DNA of 9,117 bases from Desulfurococcales archaeon ex4484_217_1 (GCA_002254745.1 NJED01000052.1:1-9117); one strand, 5' to 3'; numbered from the stretch's first letter, positions 1-5,969 are shown. Notes: generated by a model from the sequence alone, not told the origin. Made by a program: numbers and translations.

Positions 1-149
1 GGCCCCGCTATTACCAAAATCTTCGTGTAGTCAGCTATTTTAAAAACTATGAGGTTTGCGAAGAGTATAAGTAGTGCTGTAAGAGACGATGATACTAGTG
101 CTAAAGTACCTCCGGATATTACTCTTCTTTTTCTAAGCTTTCTTGCCAT
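1..149 (-). CDS. Membrane protein, N-terminal fragment (runs off the left edge)
   Basis: I read an open frame starting at an ATG on the minus strand, 4 bases after the stop of the TadC/FlaJ-like gene, and continuing out of the window. The 49 visible residues begin MARKLRKRRVISGG, a strongly basic stretch, followed by a hydrophobic segment of about 20 residues (roughly residues 15-36, rich in L, A, S, V) that should span the membrane. A basic N-terminus before a hydrophobic helix could be a plain membrane anchor or a class III (prepilin-type) signal, but I see no clear prepilin peptidase site. The tight spacing suggests the fourth gene of the pilus-like operon. A pilin, a second TadC-type half or another assembly protein are all possible; the product cannot be named from this fragment. 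Confidence 0.6.
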   Translation of the reverse strand, partial: MARKLRKRRVISGGTLALVSSSLTALLILFANLIVFKIADYTKILVIAG

Positions 150-153
150 CAGC

Positions 154-1038
154 TTACCCCGAAATCTTAGACACTAAAGAATCAATCATTAAAACAATCA
201 TTACAGCTATTGTCGGAGCTATTATGAAATGTATTAGGAAAAGTATTTGCAACGGACTAATAGGTAATGCTACTGCTCCAAGCGAGGCCATTATTGATAA
301 CATTATAGTTAAAACTAGAGGCATGACAACGACTAAGCTTATGAAAATCTCCATTAAAACAGCCATGGAATTCATAACCTCCTTAACTTTTGCCTCTCTA
401 CTTCTTAGAAGATTCATAAACTCTGACTCTAGAAACTCGTTTAGCCCTTTACCTGTCTCCACAATTCCAGCTAAACCTTCCAATAGGGAAGAATAAACCA
501 TAGAAGGTGTTTTTCTAGCCTCCTCCATAAGCATTCTCGCAGTGTCCTGGCCTAAAATAAGTACTTTTCTAAGCATCCTAATAGCAGGTTCCTCTATGCC
601 GAATAATTTTCCTTTCTCAGCTAGCTTTGCTATTATACTCTCTATATTCCTTCCAGCATAGGACAATATGGCCATGTACGATACTATGTACGGAAGCCTC
701 GTTTCCAAAAGTTCAAGCCTGCTTTTAGCTTTAAAAACAGGTAAATATATTAGCAAAGCTAAAACTAGGATAGACACTATTAGGGAGAGAATTGTAGAAG
801 CCAGTAAGCTAAACAGCATACTAATTTTAATTATATACGCGTGAAAGAAGTATGCTAATGGCAGCGATATAGAGAATGTTAGTATAGTAGTAAAGACTAT
901 TGCGGCTACGTATCTACGTAAAGATATTTTAAGACCCGAATATGTTAGATATGGTTCAAGCCAGCTTAAATTTTTGAGTGCAAAATTGTACAGGCTCCTT
1001 CTCTTAAACATCCTATAAGCCAGATGTGATAAACCCAT
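154..1038 (-). CDS. Type II secretion F / TadC / FlaJ-like membrane platform protein (single domain)
   Basis: This is the inner-membrane platform protein of an archaeal type IV pilus or secretion-like machine, which docks the assembly ATPase on its cytoplasmic face. Of its 294 residues, hydrophobic segments lie at about 43-69 and 73-100, then a mostly helical soluble domain (about 105-220) that starts LETRLPYIVSYMAIL, typical of T2SSF domains, then two more segments at about 225-250 and 262-286. Archaellum FlaJ/ArlJ proteins are usually much longer with two such domains, so this is a half-length, TadC-like version. The ATG directly follows the TAG of the ATPase gene (TAGATG), and AAGGAGG at 1048-1054 is a good ribosome binding site inside that upstream gene, so translation is probably coupled. 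The family call is firm; the exact machine is not. Confidence 0.85.
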   Translation of the reverse strand: MGLSHLAYRMFKRRSLYNFALKNLSWLEPYLTYSGLKISLRRYVAAIVFTTILTFSISLPLAYFFHAYIIKISMLFSLLASTILSLIVSILVLALLIYLPVFKAKSRLELLETRLPYIVSYMAILSYAGRNIESIIAKLAEKGKLFGIEEPAIRMLRKVLILGQDTARMLMEEARKTPSMVYSSLLEGLAGIVETGKGLNEFLESEFMNLLRSREAKVKEVMNSMAVLMEIFISLVVVMPLVLTIMLSIMASLGAVALPISPLQILFLIHFIIAPTIAVMIVLMIDSLVSKISG

Positions 1039-2433
1039 CTACTCTATCCTCCTTAGCTCAGATTCCGCATGTCTATATGTTTCTTCGGGGTCTTGATAGT
1101 ATTTCCTTAAAACGTCAGCTACTTCGGAAAACCTTGACATATTCTTCTGCTCCATCCATTTCAAAACAACTTTTCTTCTTTCGAAGTCCTTATATATTTC
1201 ACTTAAAGGCAATCCCCTATTTGTCGCTATATATTCGAAAGCGTAGCTTCTACCAGTAAACTTCCATGAGTCCGTTACGGGATCCCAGGTATATACTTCG
1301 TTTAATATTACTTCCTTAGTTGCTGTATCTATGCCTACAGTTTCTACAACTCTCAAGACTCTTCTCATTATTTCTCCTCTAACCTTAACCCTGCCCATGT
1401 GTACGAAAGCCTTAATTAACGGTATTAGAACTCTAGGAATATTCATTGGCTCGTTTTCTTCAGGTCTTTGCCTTAATGCGCTTTTTAGGAGTTCAAATAA
1501 CGTTATGTCTTCTACACCTGGTTCAAAACTTGGTCTTACAGTCATGGGAACCCAATTTTCATGCGGAAGTCTGAGTTCAGGTGTTTCCTCTATTGTAACT
1601 ATTTTTGCCTCAGGCCTTATCATCATAGCTATGGCGTTTAACAGCGTTGTTTTCCCTGAAGCCATAGGACCTAAAACCATGAAGCTCATTACGTTATCTA
1701 TTAGTAGCCACAGGTATGCAGCTACATCGGTGCTTAATGTGTTGAATTTTAATAAGTTAATTATTGTATATGGTTCTATACTGTACTTCCTGATAGAGAA
1801 GGTGCTTCCTCTACGAGAAACTTCCTTTAACGTTAAATGGGCTCTAAAACCTTCAGGTGGTAATGGCCCTTCAACTATTGGTCTAGCGTAGGTTATGCTT
1901 TGCCCAGCTCGAAAAGCCAATCTCCTAATAAAGCTTTCTAATTCTTCAGGGTTTTCAAACATAACGTTTGTAGGCATCCATTCGAAGTCTCTATGATAAA
2001 CATAGACTGGTATACCGTAGCCATCGCAAACAATATCTTCTATAGATTCTTTTTGAAGCTTAATTTTAAATTCTTTTACAATTTTATCTATAGTTTCTGA
2101 CAATGCCTCAGAGGCCCTCTCGTAATCTCTTAGCGCCGTTATGGGTATTCTTGCTTCTTCAAGTATTAGCTCCTTTATCTCCTTATAGTACGCTTCTTCT
2201 TCAGGAACAAGGTATGGTTCTAAAACACTATATCTTAAAATACCCTTCTCATCAACATATATCATCACGTATGCGTATGGTGGTTTTACAGCGTAAATGT
2301 TTTTTACAAGGATTCTCTTCTTCAGTTTCTCTTTTTCCACCTCTACAGGAATGGTTTTAGCTGCAGTCTTTTCCTTCTCTAAACTAGCGTTTGAACTACT
2401 GCATTTTTTCTTTGTTTTCCCTGAAGTCTTCAT
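1039..2433 (-). CDS. GspE/FlaI-like pilus assembly ATPase lacking the Walker B segment
   Basis: This is a secretion ATPase of the archaeal GspE/FlaI/TadA type, which normally powers pilus assembly as a cytoplasmic hexamer. Residues 1-40 are a Lys/Ser-rich tail, about 40-230 form the N-terminal domain, and the ATPase core follows. Walker A is perfect (GPMASGKTT, residues 255-263) and an Asp-box-like IEETPEL lies at 281-287. LFELLKSALRQRPE (312-325) then runs straight into NEPMNIPR. In the family, about 40 residues lie between these, carrying the Walker B motif (typically IIVGEVRG) and the His box (TGHxxxxTxHA). They are absent here without a frame break; the junction is near base 1458. The C-terminal part (GIDTATKE... 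to YYQDPEE) is normal. At 464 residues it is shorter than its relatives by about this amount. The start ATG has GGGAGAT upstream. ATP binding looks possible and hydrolysis unlikely. Confidence 0.9.
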   Translation of the reverse strand: MKTSGKTKKKCSSSNASLEKEKTAAKTIPVEVEKEKLKKRILVKNIYAVKPPYAYVMIYVDEKGILRYSVLEPYLVPEEEAYYKEIKELILEEARIPITALRDYERASEALSETIDKIVKEFKIKLQKESIEDIVCDGYGIPVYVYHRDFEWMPTNVMFENPEELESFIRRLAFRAGQSITYARPIVEGPLPPEGFRAHLTLKEVSRRGSTFSIRKYSIEPYTIINLLKFNTLSTDVAAYLWLLIDNVMSFMVLGPMASGKTTLLNAIAMMIRPEAKIVTIEETPELRLPHENWVPMTVRPSFEPGVEDITLFELLKSALRQRPEENEPMNIPRVLIPLIKAFVHMGRVKVRGEIMRRVLRVVETVGIDTATKEVILNEVYTWDPVTDSWKFTGRSYAFEYIATNRGLPLSEIYKDFERRKVVLKWMEQKNMSRFSEVADVLRKYYQDPEETYRHAESELRRIE

Positions 2434-2436
2434 TTA

Positions 2437-2443
2437 ATCTCCC
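2437..2443 (-). promoter_or_regulatory. Ribosome binding site of the secretion ATPase gene
   Basis: On the minus strand GGGAGAT lies 3 bases before the ATG at 2433. It supports this start and shows that the ATPase gene can be translated from its own short leader. Confidence 0.5.
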
Positions 2444-2466
2444 AAACATTTCTTTTCAGCTATTCT

Positions 2467-2482
2467 AGTTATATTTAAAATA
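2467..2482 (-). promoter_or_regulatory. Putative archaeal promoter of the secretion ATPase gene
   Basis: The 106-base gap between the RecA/KaiC-like gene and the ATPase gene holds an AT-rich block read on the minus strand as TTTTAAATATAA, centred near 2475. A start about 25 bases downstream falls near 2450, leaving a leader of roughly 16 bases that includes the GGGAGAT ribosome binding site. The match is by eye, so the ATPase gene may be transcribed separately from the gene upstream. Confidence 0.45.
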
Positions 2483-2539
2483 AACCGCTTTAAAGTAAAT
2501 TTTGCTATAGCCACGTTCTTATCTTGCACTTAACATTAT

Positions 2540-3187
2540 TTAGTACGGTACTTTTCTAAGTTGCTCAATTCTTACTCCTTGCACTCCTATAGAGTATGTT
2601 ACTATGAGACCTCTTTTCGGCATCTTCTTATGCTTCTTAAATAGCATTAAATATCTTACCTCAGTACCGATTACACTTACCTTAAGCTCAATTACGATGT
2701 CGAACAATCTCTCCATAATCAGTAATGTGTCTTCCCTTATTACGTTAGGGGTTACTTGTAAAATTATACATGTATTCCAAGTTTTCACATTATGCTTTAT
2801 CTTCATAATATCCTCATACGGTATGTGTGTTACCGATGACGCATCAATAATTACTAAGGATCTCGGTAACTCCCTACTAAGTACACCCCATAGCTCATTA
2901 ATATTAGCTATTGAATAATACTCCCATAAATATTCTCTCTCAATAGCTCCCACATCTAGGCCAACATTTACCGCTGCTTCCCTGTAATCTTCTACATCGT
3001 CACCTAAGATAATATATGCTACCCTCACATTAGCTTTAGAAACGCTGTACCCTATCCTATGTAGGAGAAGGTAAGGATAAGTATCGGGTAGACCTTCGAC
3101 AAGTATGGTCATTCCTGGCTTTAATGTACCTAAATATTCATCTAAAACCGGTATACCTAGCCTTATAGGTTTCTCCAATAAGTACAC
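2540..3187 (-). CDS. RecA/KaiC/FlaH-like ATPase homologue with degenerate P-loop
   Basis: The protein has 215 residues with the layout of the RecA/KaiC/FlaH fold: an opening RLGIPVLDEYLG (9-20), the strand into the P-loop position KPGMTILVEG (23-32), a later strand RVAYIILGDD (55-64) and a Walker B-like LVIIDAS (111-117, Asp115). Where relatives have GxPGxGKT/S, this one reads EGLPDTYPY (31-39): the catalytic Lys and Thr/Ser are gone, so ATP binding is doubtful. In archaella, FlaH/ArlH is a RecA-fold partner of the FlaI motor, and the position just upstream of the FlaI-like gene fits a similar partner role here; that role is inferred. The start is GTG. The next Met (residue 26) would remove the first strand. 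There is no good ribosome binding site, and a TATA-like block about 26 bases upstream suggests a leaderless transcript. Confidence 0.75.
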   Translation of the reverse strand: MYLLEKPIRLGIPVLDEYLGTLKPGMTILVEGLPDTYPYLLLHRIGYSVSKANVRVAYIILGDDVEDYREAAVNVGLDVGAIEREYLWEYYSIANINELWGVLSRELPRSLVIIDASSVTHIPYEDIMKIKHNVKTWNTCIILQVTPNVIREDTLLIMERLFDIVIELKVSVIGTEVRYLMLFKKHKKMPKRGLIVTYSIGVQGVRIEQLRKVPY

Positions 3188-3206
3188 CCTAACTAGCTAT
3201 AGTGTG

Positions 3207-3222
3207 TTTTAAACTTAAAGAA
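3207..3222 (-). promoter_or_regulatory. Putative promoter of the RecA/KaiC-like gene (leaderless)
   Basis: Read on the minus strand, TTCTTTAAGTTTAAAA is centred about 26 bases before the GTG start at 3187. That spacing puts the transcription start at or next to the start codon, as in leaderless archaeal genes, and fits the missing Shine-Dalgarno sequence. The call rests on spacing and composition only. Confidence 0.4.
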
Positions 3223-3263
3223 GTATATTAGGTTACGGATATTATACGACCATTGAAACTCTT

Positions 3264-3280
3264 TAAGAAAAAAGAGGGAG
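3264..3280 (-). terminator. Putative T-tract terminator after the SSB/PqqD-like genes
   Basis: On the minus strand, about 45-60 bases past the PqqD-like stop codon, the sequence reads CTCCCTCTTTTTTCTTAAAG, with a run of six T. Archaeal RNA polymerase commonly terminates at T-rich tracts without a hairpin. The gap before the RecA/KaiC-like gene (3188-3325) also holds that gene's promoter and otherwise nothing I can name. Confidence 0.4.
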
Positions 3281-3325
3281 TTATGGCGTTTATTGCTATT
3301 CGTTTTTACACTTCACTACATTCTT

Positions 3326-3595
3326 TTACTCTATGAGCTTTACTCTTATCAATTCTTTAATAATGAAGTTTACGGGTTCCTCGAGGTCTTCTCTTTTAAT
3401 CCCTGTAGCGTCAGCTACCTTATCTATTATTTCATTAACTGTTAATTCCCCGCTACAGAGAAGCCATATGTAAAACGCTGCCGGATTTAACGTGTAAGCA
3501 TGATCTTCGTCTAAGCTAATAATGTATCCTTCGTCGCTTCTCCCCACAGGCGTGCCTTTTCTTACAGGTTTTTTACTTAAAATTTCCTCAGTCAT
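3326..3595 (-). CDS. PqqD-like small protein (RRE-type winged helix)
   Basis: This 89-residue protein resembles the PqqD family, whose members bind precursor peptides and present them to modifying enzymes (the RiPP recognition element fold); some stand-alone relatives have unknown roles. The recognisable core is the strand GYIISLDEDHAYTLNPAAFYIWLLCSGELTV in outline (residues 23-53: the LN.AA..IW.L..GE.TV pattern) and a following helix, NEIIDKVADATG, then ...DLEEPVNFIIKELIRVKLIE at the end. Its ATG lies 2 bases after the SSB stop, with GGGAG just upstream inside the SSB gene, so the two genes are surely co-transcribed and probably translated together. No radical SAM enzyme, precursor peptide or other RiPP gene is in the window, so a peptide-modification role is unsupported here. 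The family call is good; the function is unknown. Confidence 0.75.
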   Translation of the reverse strand: MTEEILSKKPVRKGTPVGRSDEGYIISLDEDHAYTLNPAAFYIWLLCSGELTVNEIIDKVADATGIKREDLEEPVNFIIKELIRVKLIE

Positions 3596-3597
3596 TG

Positions 3598-4017
3598 CTA
3601 CTCCCTTCGCCCGCCTTTTCTACTAAATTTTTTAAACGACATTCTCCTGTATGGTCGTTTAGAAGCTTCCGCTTTAGGAGAATTTTCTGGTATTTTATTG
3701 GAGGCCGCAACTTCGCTATCGTCTAGTTTCACTATTTCCCCTTGCTTCCCTATGTTTAGTTGAGCTACTCCTCTAAATGCTGTGACGAATGCTTTTTTAA
3801 GTCTAATAACTTCTCCTGCCTTAATACTACCAGCTTTCCGACCCCAAAGGGTCATTCTTGTTCTTCCGGTTTCATCGCCTACAAGTGCCTCCGATATTAT
3901 TCTAGAACCTTTTCTTGTCTGAATAACCTTAGGTTTACTTGCCTCTAGAACTCTTACCTTTATTGTTATGTTGTCCATTCCAGGTTTGAGATCCTTAATT
4001 TTTACTTCTTTACCCAA
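3598..4017 (-). CDS. ssb: Single-stranded DNA-binding protein, crenarchaeal (Sulfolobus) OB-fold type
   Basis: This is a single-OB-fold protein that coats single-stranded DNA in replication and repair. It closely resembles Sulfolobus SSB: KPGMDNITIKVRVLEAS (11-27), IQTRKGSR (32-39), the core ISEALVGDETGRTRMTLWG (41-59), AGSIKAGEVI (62-71) and AFVTAFRG (76-83). Trp58 and Phe81 match aromatic DNA-stacking positions, and Phe77 sits where Sulfolobus has a second Trp. A linker with IPENSP (about 113-118) leads to a basic tail ending KKFSRKGGRRE; the acidic end found in Sulfolobus SSB is missing. At 139 residues its length is normal. The start is TTG, since no ATG or GTG lies between it and the upstream in-frame stop near 4039-4041, and residue 1 fits the family N-terminus. 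It is followed at 2 bases by the PqqD-like gene. Confidence 0.9.
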   Translation of the reverse strand: MGKEVKIKDLKPGMDNITIKVRVLEASKPKVIQTRKGSRIISEALVGDETGRTRMTLWGRKAGSIKAGEVIRLKKAFVTAFRGVAQLNIGKQGEIVKLDDSEVAASNKIPENSPKAEASKRPYRRMSFKKFSRKGGRRE

Positions 4018-4043
4018 ATGTTTTCCACTCTTCCACGCTTAGC

Positions 4044-4080
4044 GTCCCAGCAAGAAATCGTTTACGATTTCTTGCGGGAC
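4044..4080 (-). promoter_or_regulatory. 16-bp hairpin in the SSB leader at the predicted transcription start
   Basis: This is a near-perfect inverted repeat: GTCCC (4044-4048), one unpaired A (4049), GCAAGAAATCG (4050-4060), loop TTTA, CGATTTCTTGC (4065-4075), GGGAC (4076-4080). I checked 16 base pairs one by one. It lies between the MgtC-like gene and ssb, both read on the minus strand. The TATA box at 4101-4110 predicts a start near 4079, so the ssb mRNA would begin with this hairpin. A third half-site, GTCCC at 4083-4087, could pair with GGGAC instead (GGGAC-AA-GTCCC). It may be an operator, a leader RNA structure or a mobile-element relic; the sequence does not decide. Confidence 0.75.
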
Positions 4081-4100
4081 AAGTCCCATTTATAGGCCGT

Positions 4101-4110
4101 ATTATATAAA
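4101..4110 (-). promoter_or_regulatory. TATA box for ssb
   Basis: On the minus strand the sequence reads TTTATATAAT, a strong archaeal TATA match, placed directly after the stop codon of the MgtC/DUF4010 gene. It predicts a start near 4079 and a leader of about 60 bases. A second, weaker candidate, CTATAAAT around 4088-4095, would start transcription inside the hairpin loop. Confidence 0.6.
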
Positions 4111-4112
4111 CT

Positions 4113-5495
4113 TTATCCCATAAGAAATGCTATATATAAGCCAGCTGCTTCAACGGGCAGTGTTAGTATCAGTAATTGCCAAATTATTTGTTTTAATATG
4201 TCGCTTTCTGCTCCAGCAGCTTTTGCGAAGAAAATTTTATTTATTATTGCTGAGCCGGTAGCTAAAAGAGCTGCTGCAAGAGCTGTATTTACAGTTATTT
4301 TCTTTGCTGATAAGAGGGAAAATACTGTGAAGATAAGGGCTTCAGCACTTACAAGCCCCCCGAAAATTGATGAAACTATTACTCCATGTTCTCCGAAGAC
4401 AAAGGTAACATATGTTACTACTATAAGCATTGCTGTAAATATTAGAAGTGCTCTTAGGGCTATGGAGTAGCTTATGGGCTTGGCTATTTCCATACCTTTA
4501 ATTTTCTCCTCGGAAATAGGTATTGGTGTCGCAAATGCCAGCTTAACCATAAAGTATCCTTCAAGAGCGGATATTAGAAACGCTATGGCGAAAATCATGA
4601 AGGAAACTTCGCCGAGTATGATGTATCCTACAGTAGCAGCTAGCATTACGAGAGTTAACATAGTATTTCTAAAAACCATAGCCGTAGACGCTATTATTAT
4701 ACTTCCTGAAACTATAGAGTTAGGAATTCTCAAATGCCTCCTTAGTTTAATTACACTTACAACTGCTGCTTCACTGTGAACAAGTCCTCCGAAGAATGAG
4801 AAGTACTCTATTGCTTTAGGTCCTTTGATCTTCACTAGAAAATAACCTAGTAACGAGAAGATTAAAATAACAACAAAGAATATGTAAAGAACTTTAAAGT
4901 TGATTACATGCAGGAATGGATCATAAACATCAACGGCAAGAAATGGTCCTAGAAGAAACACTATGATACCTATTTCGAGCATTGATAGAAGCTCCTCATA
5001 CGTTATGAACCTTATTAGAGCTTCTATCCTTAGTTTCGTAGCTAACATGAACGTTACGAAAACAGATGTTGCTACTGCCTCTACTAGCCTGTCTAAACCT
5101 ATGAGTACACCTATAGCAAATGCTATGCTTAGAGCTAAAGGGGTTGTTATACCTGCCTCTCTTAAAATAAGTAACCTATAAGCGCTGTAGAGAACTATTA
5201 TTGAAACAGCTAGTGCTGTTATTGCAATGGGCATTATTCTAATAAATTCTATGAACACTGTTGTTTGACCAAGAATCTGAGGGATAACTGTAGAGAACAG
5301 TCCTAAAATGCTTATGAAACCAAAACTTCTAACTCCAGGCGGAAATCCCGCACTCTCACCCTCTTCCCTTAAAGTTGATGTTTTAGCTTTCTCTCTTTCC
5401 AATCCTATAAGTGCACCAGCTAAGAAGCTTATAAGGATCTTAACTAATAGGTACCACTGGTCTATACTTGGTAAAAATAATGCTTCACCTTCCAT
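4113..5495 (-). CDS. MgtC/DUF4010 family integral membrane protein
   Basis: This 460-residue polytopic membrane protein has no certain substrate. The N-terminal third looks like an MgtC/SapB domain: ILISFLAGALIGLEREK (20-36), then GVRSFGFISILGLFSTVI (54-71), with further hydrophobic segments near 88-110 and 118-135. The rest fits DUF4010, with segments near 172-188, 202-222, 262-280, 283-315, 345-367 and 400-458. Two parts repeat each other: FFGGLVHSEAAVVSV (234-248) and IFGGLVSAEALIFTV (377-391), the GGLVSS-type motif typical of this family. MgtC proteins are linked to magnesium limitation and stress in bacteria, but transport by this family is unproven. The start is the first ATG after an AT-rich TTAAAATAAAT block at 5525-5535 that may be its TATA box. 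No gene next to it suggests a pathway. Confidence 0.85.
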   Translation of the reverse strand: MEGEALFLPSIDQWYLLVKILISFLAGALIGLEREKAKTSTLREEGESAGFPPGVRSFGFISILGLFSTVIPQILGQTTVFIEFIRIMPIAITALAVSIIVLYSAYRLLILREAGITTPLALSIAFAIGVLIGLDRLVEAVATSVFVTFMLATKLRIEALIRFITYEELLSMLEIGIIVFLLGPFLAVDVYDPFLHVINFKVLYIFFVVILIFSLLGYFLVKIKGPKAIEYFSFFGGLVHSEAAVVSVIKLRRHLRIPNSIVSGSIIIASTAMVFRNTMLTLVMLAATVGYIILGEVSFMIFAIAFLISALEGYFMVKLAFATPIPISEEKIKGMEIAKPISYSIALRALLIFTAMLIVVTYVTFVFGEHGVIVSSIFGGLVSAEALIFTVFSLLSAKKITVNTALAAALLATGSAIINKIFFAKAAGAESDILKQIIWQLLILTLPVEAAGLYIAFLMG

Positions 5496-5524
5496 GCTTA
5501 GAACATTCTCCTCTCGGCTTTTGC

Positions 5525-5535
5525 ATTTATTTTAA
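5525..5535 (-). promoter_or_regulatory. Possible TATA box of the MgtC/DUF4010 gene
   Basis: On the minus strand TTAAAATAAAT is centred about 35 bases before the ATG at 5495, which would give a leader of some 9 bases. It lies in the short gap (5496-5609) shared with the broken adenosine-specific kinase gene on the opposite strand. Confidence 0.35.
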
Positions 5536-5609
5536 GTATGAAGAGACATATTTATGGATTTCCTAAACCCCAAGATATTTATGGGGAGTGTTTTGAGTAT
5601 AAACTTTAA

Positions 5610-5939
5610 GATAGAAGTGTAAGATACGAAGGCAATGATGAAGAATTAAAGAAATTAGCTGCAGAAACATGTCTGAAAATAGGTGCTGGCCACATATTTG
5701 TTATATATTTGAAGGGAGGTTGGCCGATAAATGTTCTCAACGCATTAAAGAATGTTCCTGAGGTTACTAGAATTTTTGCTGCAACAGCCAACCCTATACA
5801 GGCAGTGATTATTGAAACGGGGCAAGGTCGTGGTCTTTTAGGTGTTGTTGACGGATATAAGCCTGTGGGAATAGAGACTGAAGAGAAAATTAGGGAGCGA
5901 AGGGGATTTCTTAGGAGAATCGGTTATAAGCTTAGATGA
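5610..5939 (+). pseudogene. Adenosine-specific kinase (DUF355) relic, N-terminal third missing
   Basis: The translation from 5610 reads DRSVRYEGNDEELKKLA..., then AGHIFVIYLKGGWPINVLNA, VTRIFAATANPIQAVI, ETGQGRGLLGVVDGYKP and RRGFLRRIGYKL, the hallmark blocks of the archaeal adenosine-specific kinase family (DUF355), which binds adenosine. Family members have about 160 residues; only 109 codons remain. Homology stops right after an in-frame TAA at 5607-5609, and the roughly 55 N-terminal residues, including the usual GQAHFIKTVEDL-type region, are absent. There is no room for them, since the opposing gene starts at 5495. In the same frame, ATG 5538 to that TAA encodes 23 codons with only faint resemblance to the family. 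A TTG at 5709 could start a 76-residue remnant, without a clear ribosome binding site. It is the only plus-strand gene here, convergent with the PhoU-type gene. Confidence 0.8.
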
Positions 5940-5969
5940 TGTTTGAGCGAATTCTTAAAAATAAATATT

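Noticed and set aside
1331..1891. Long open frame on the plus strand (186 codons)
   Set aside because: It lies wholly antisense to the secretion ATPase, has no recognisable domain, and the minus-strand frame carries clear family motifs.
3284..3340. Mini frame of 17 codons on the plus strand after GGGAG
   Set aside because: It is very short, the GGGAG is only 2 bases from the ATG, it overlaps the terminator area and it resembles nothing known.
4044..4080. Hairpin as a bacterial-type terminator of the MgtC/DUF4010 gene
   Set aside because: No T-tract follows it on the minus strand, archaeal termination does not usually use hairpins, and the ssb TATA box sits between that gene's stop and the hairpin.
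4198..4779. Two consecutive plus-strand open frames opposite the MgtC/DUF4010 gene
   Set aside because: They mirror the membrane protein gene and show no family signature or ribosome binding site.
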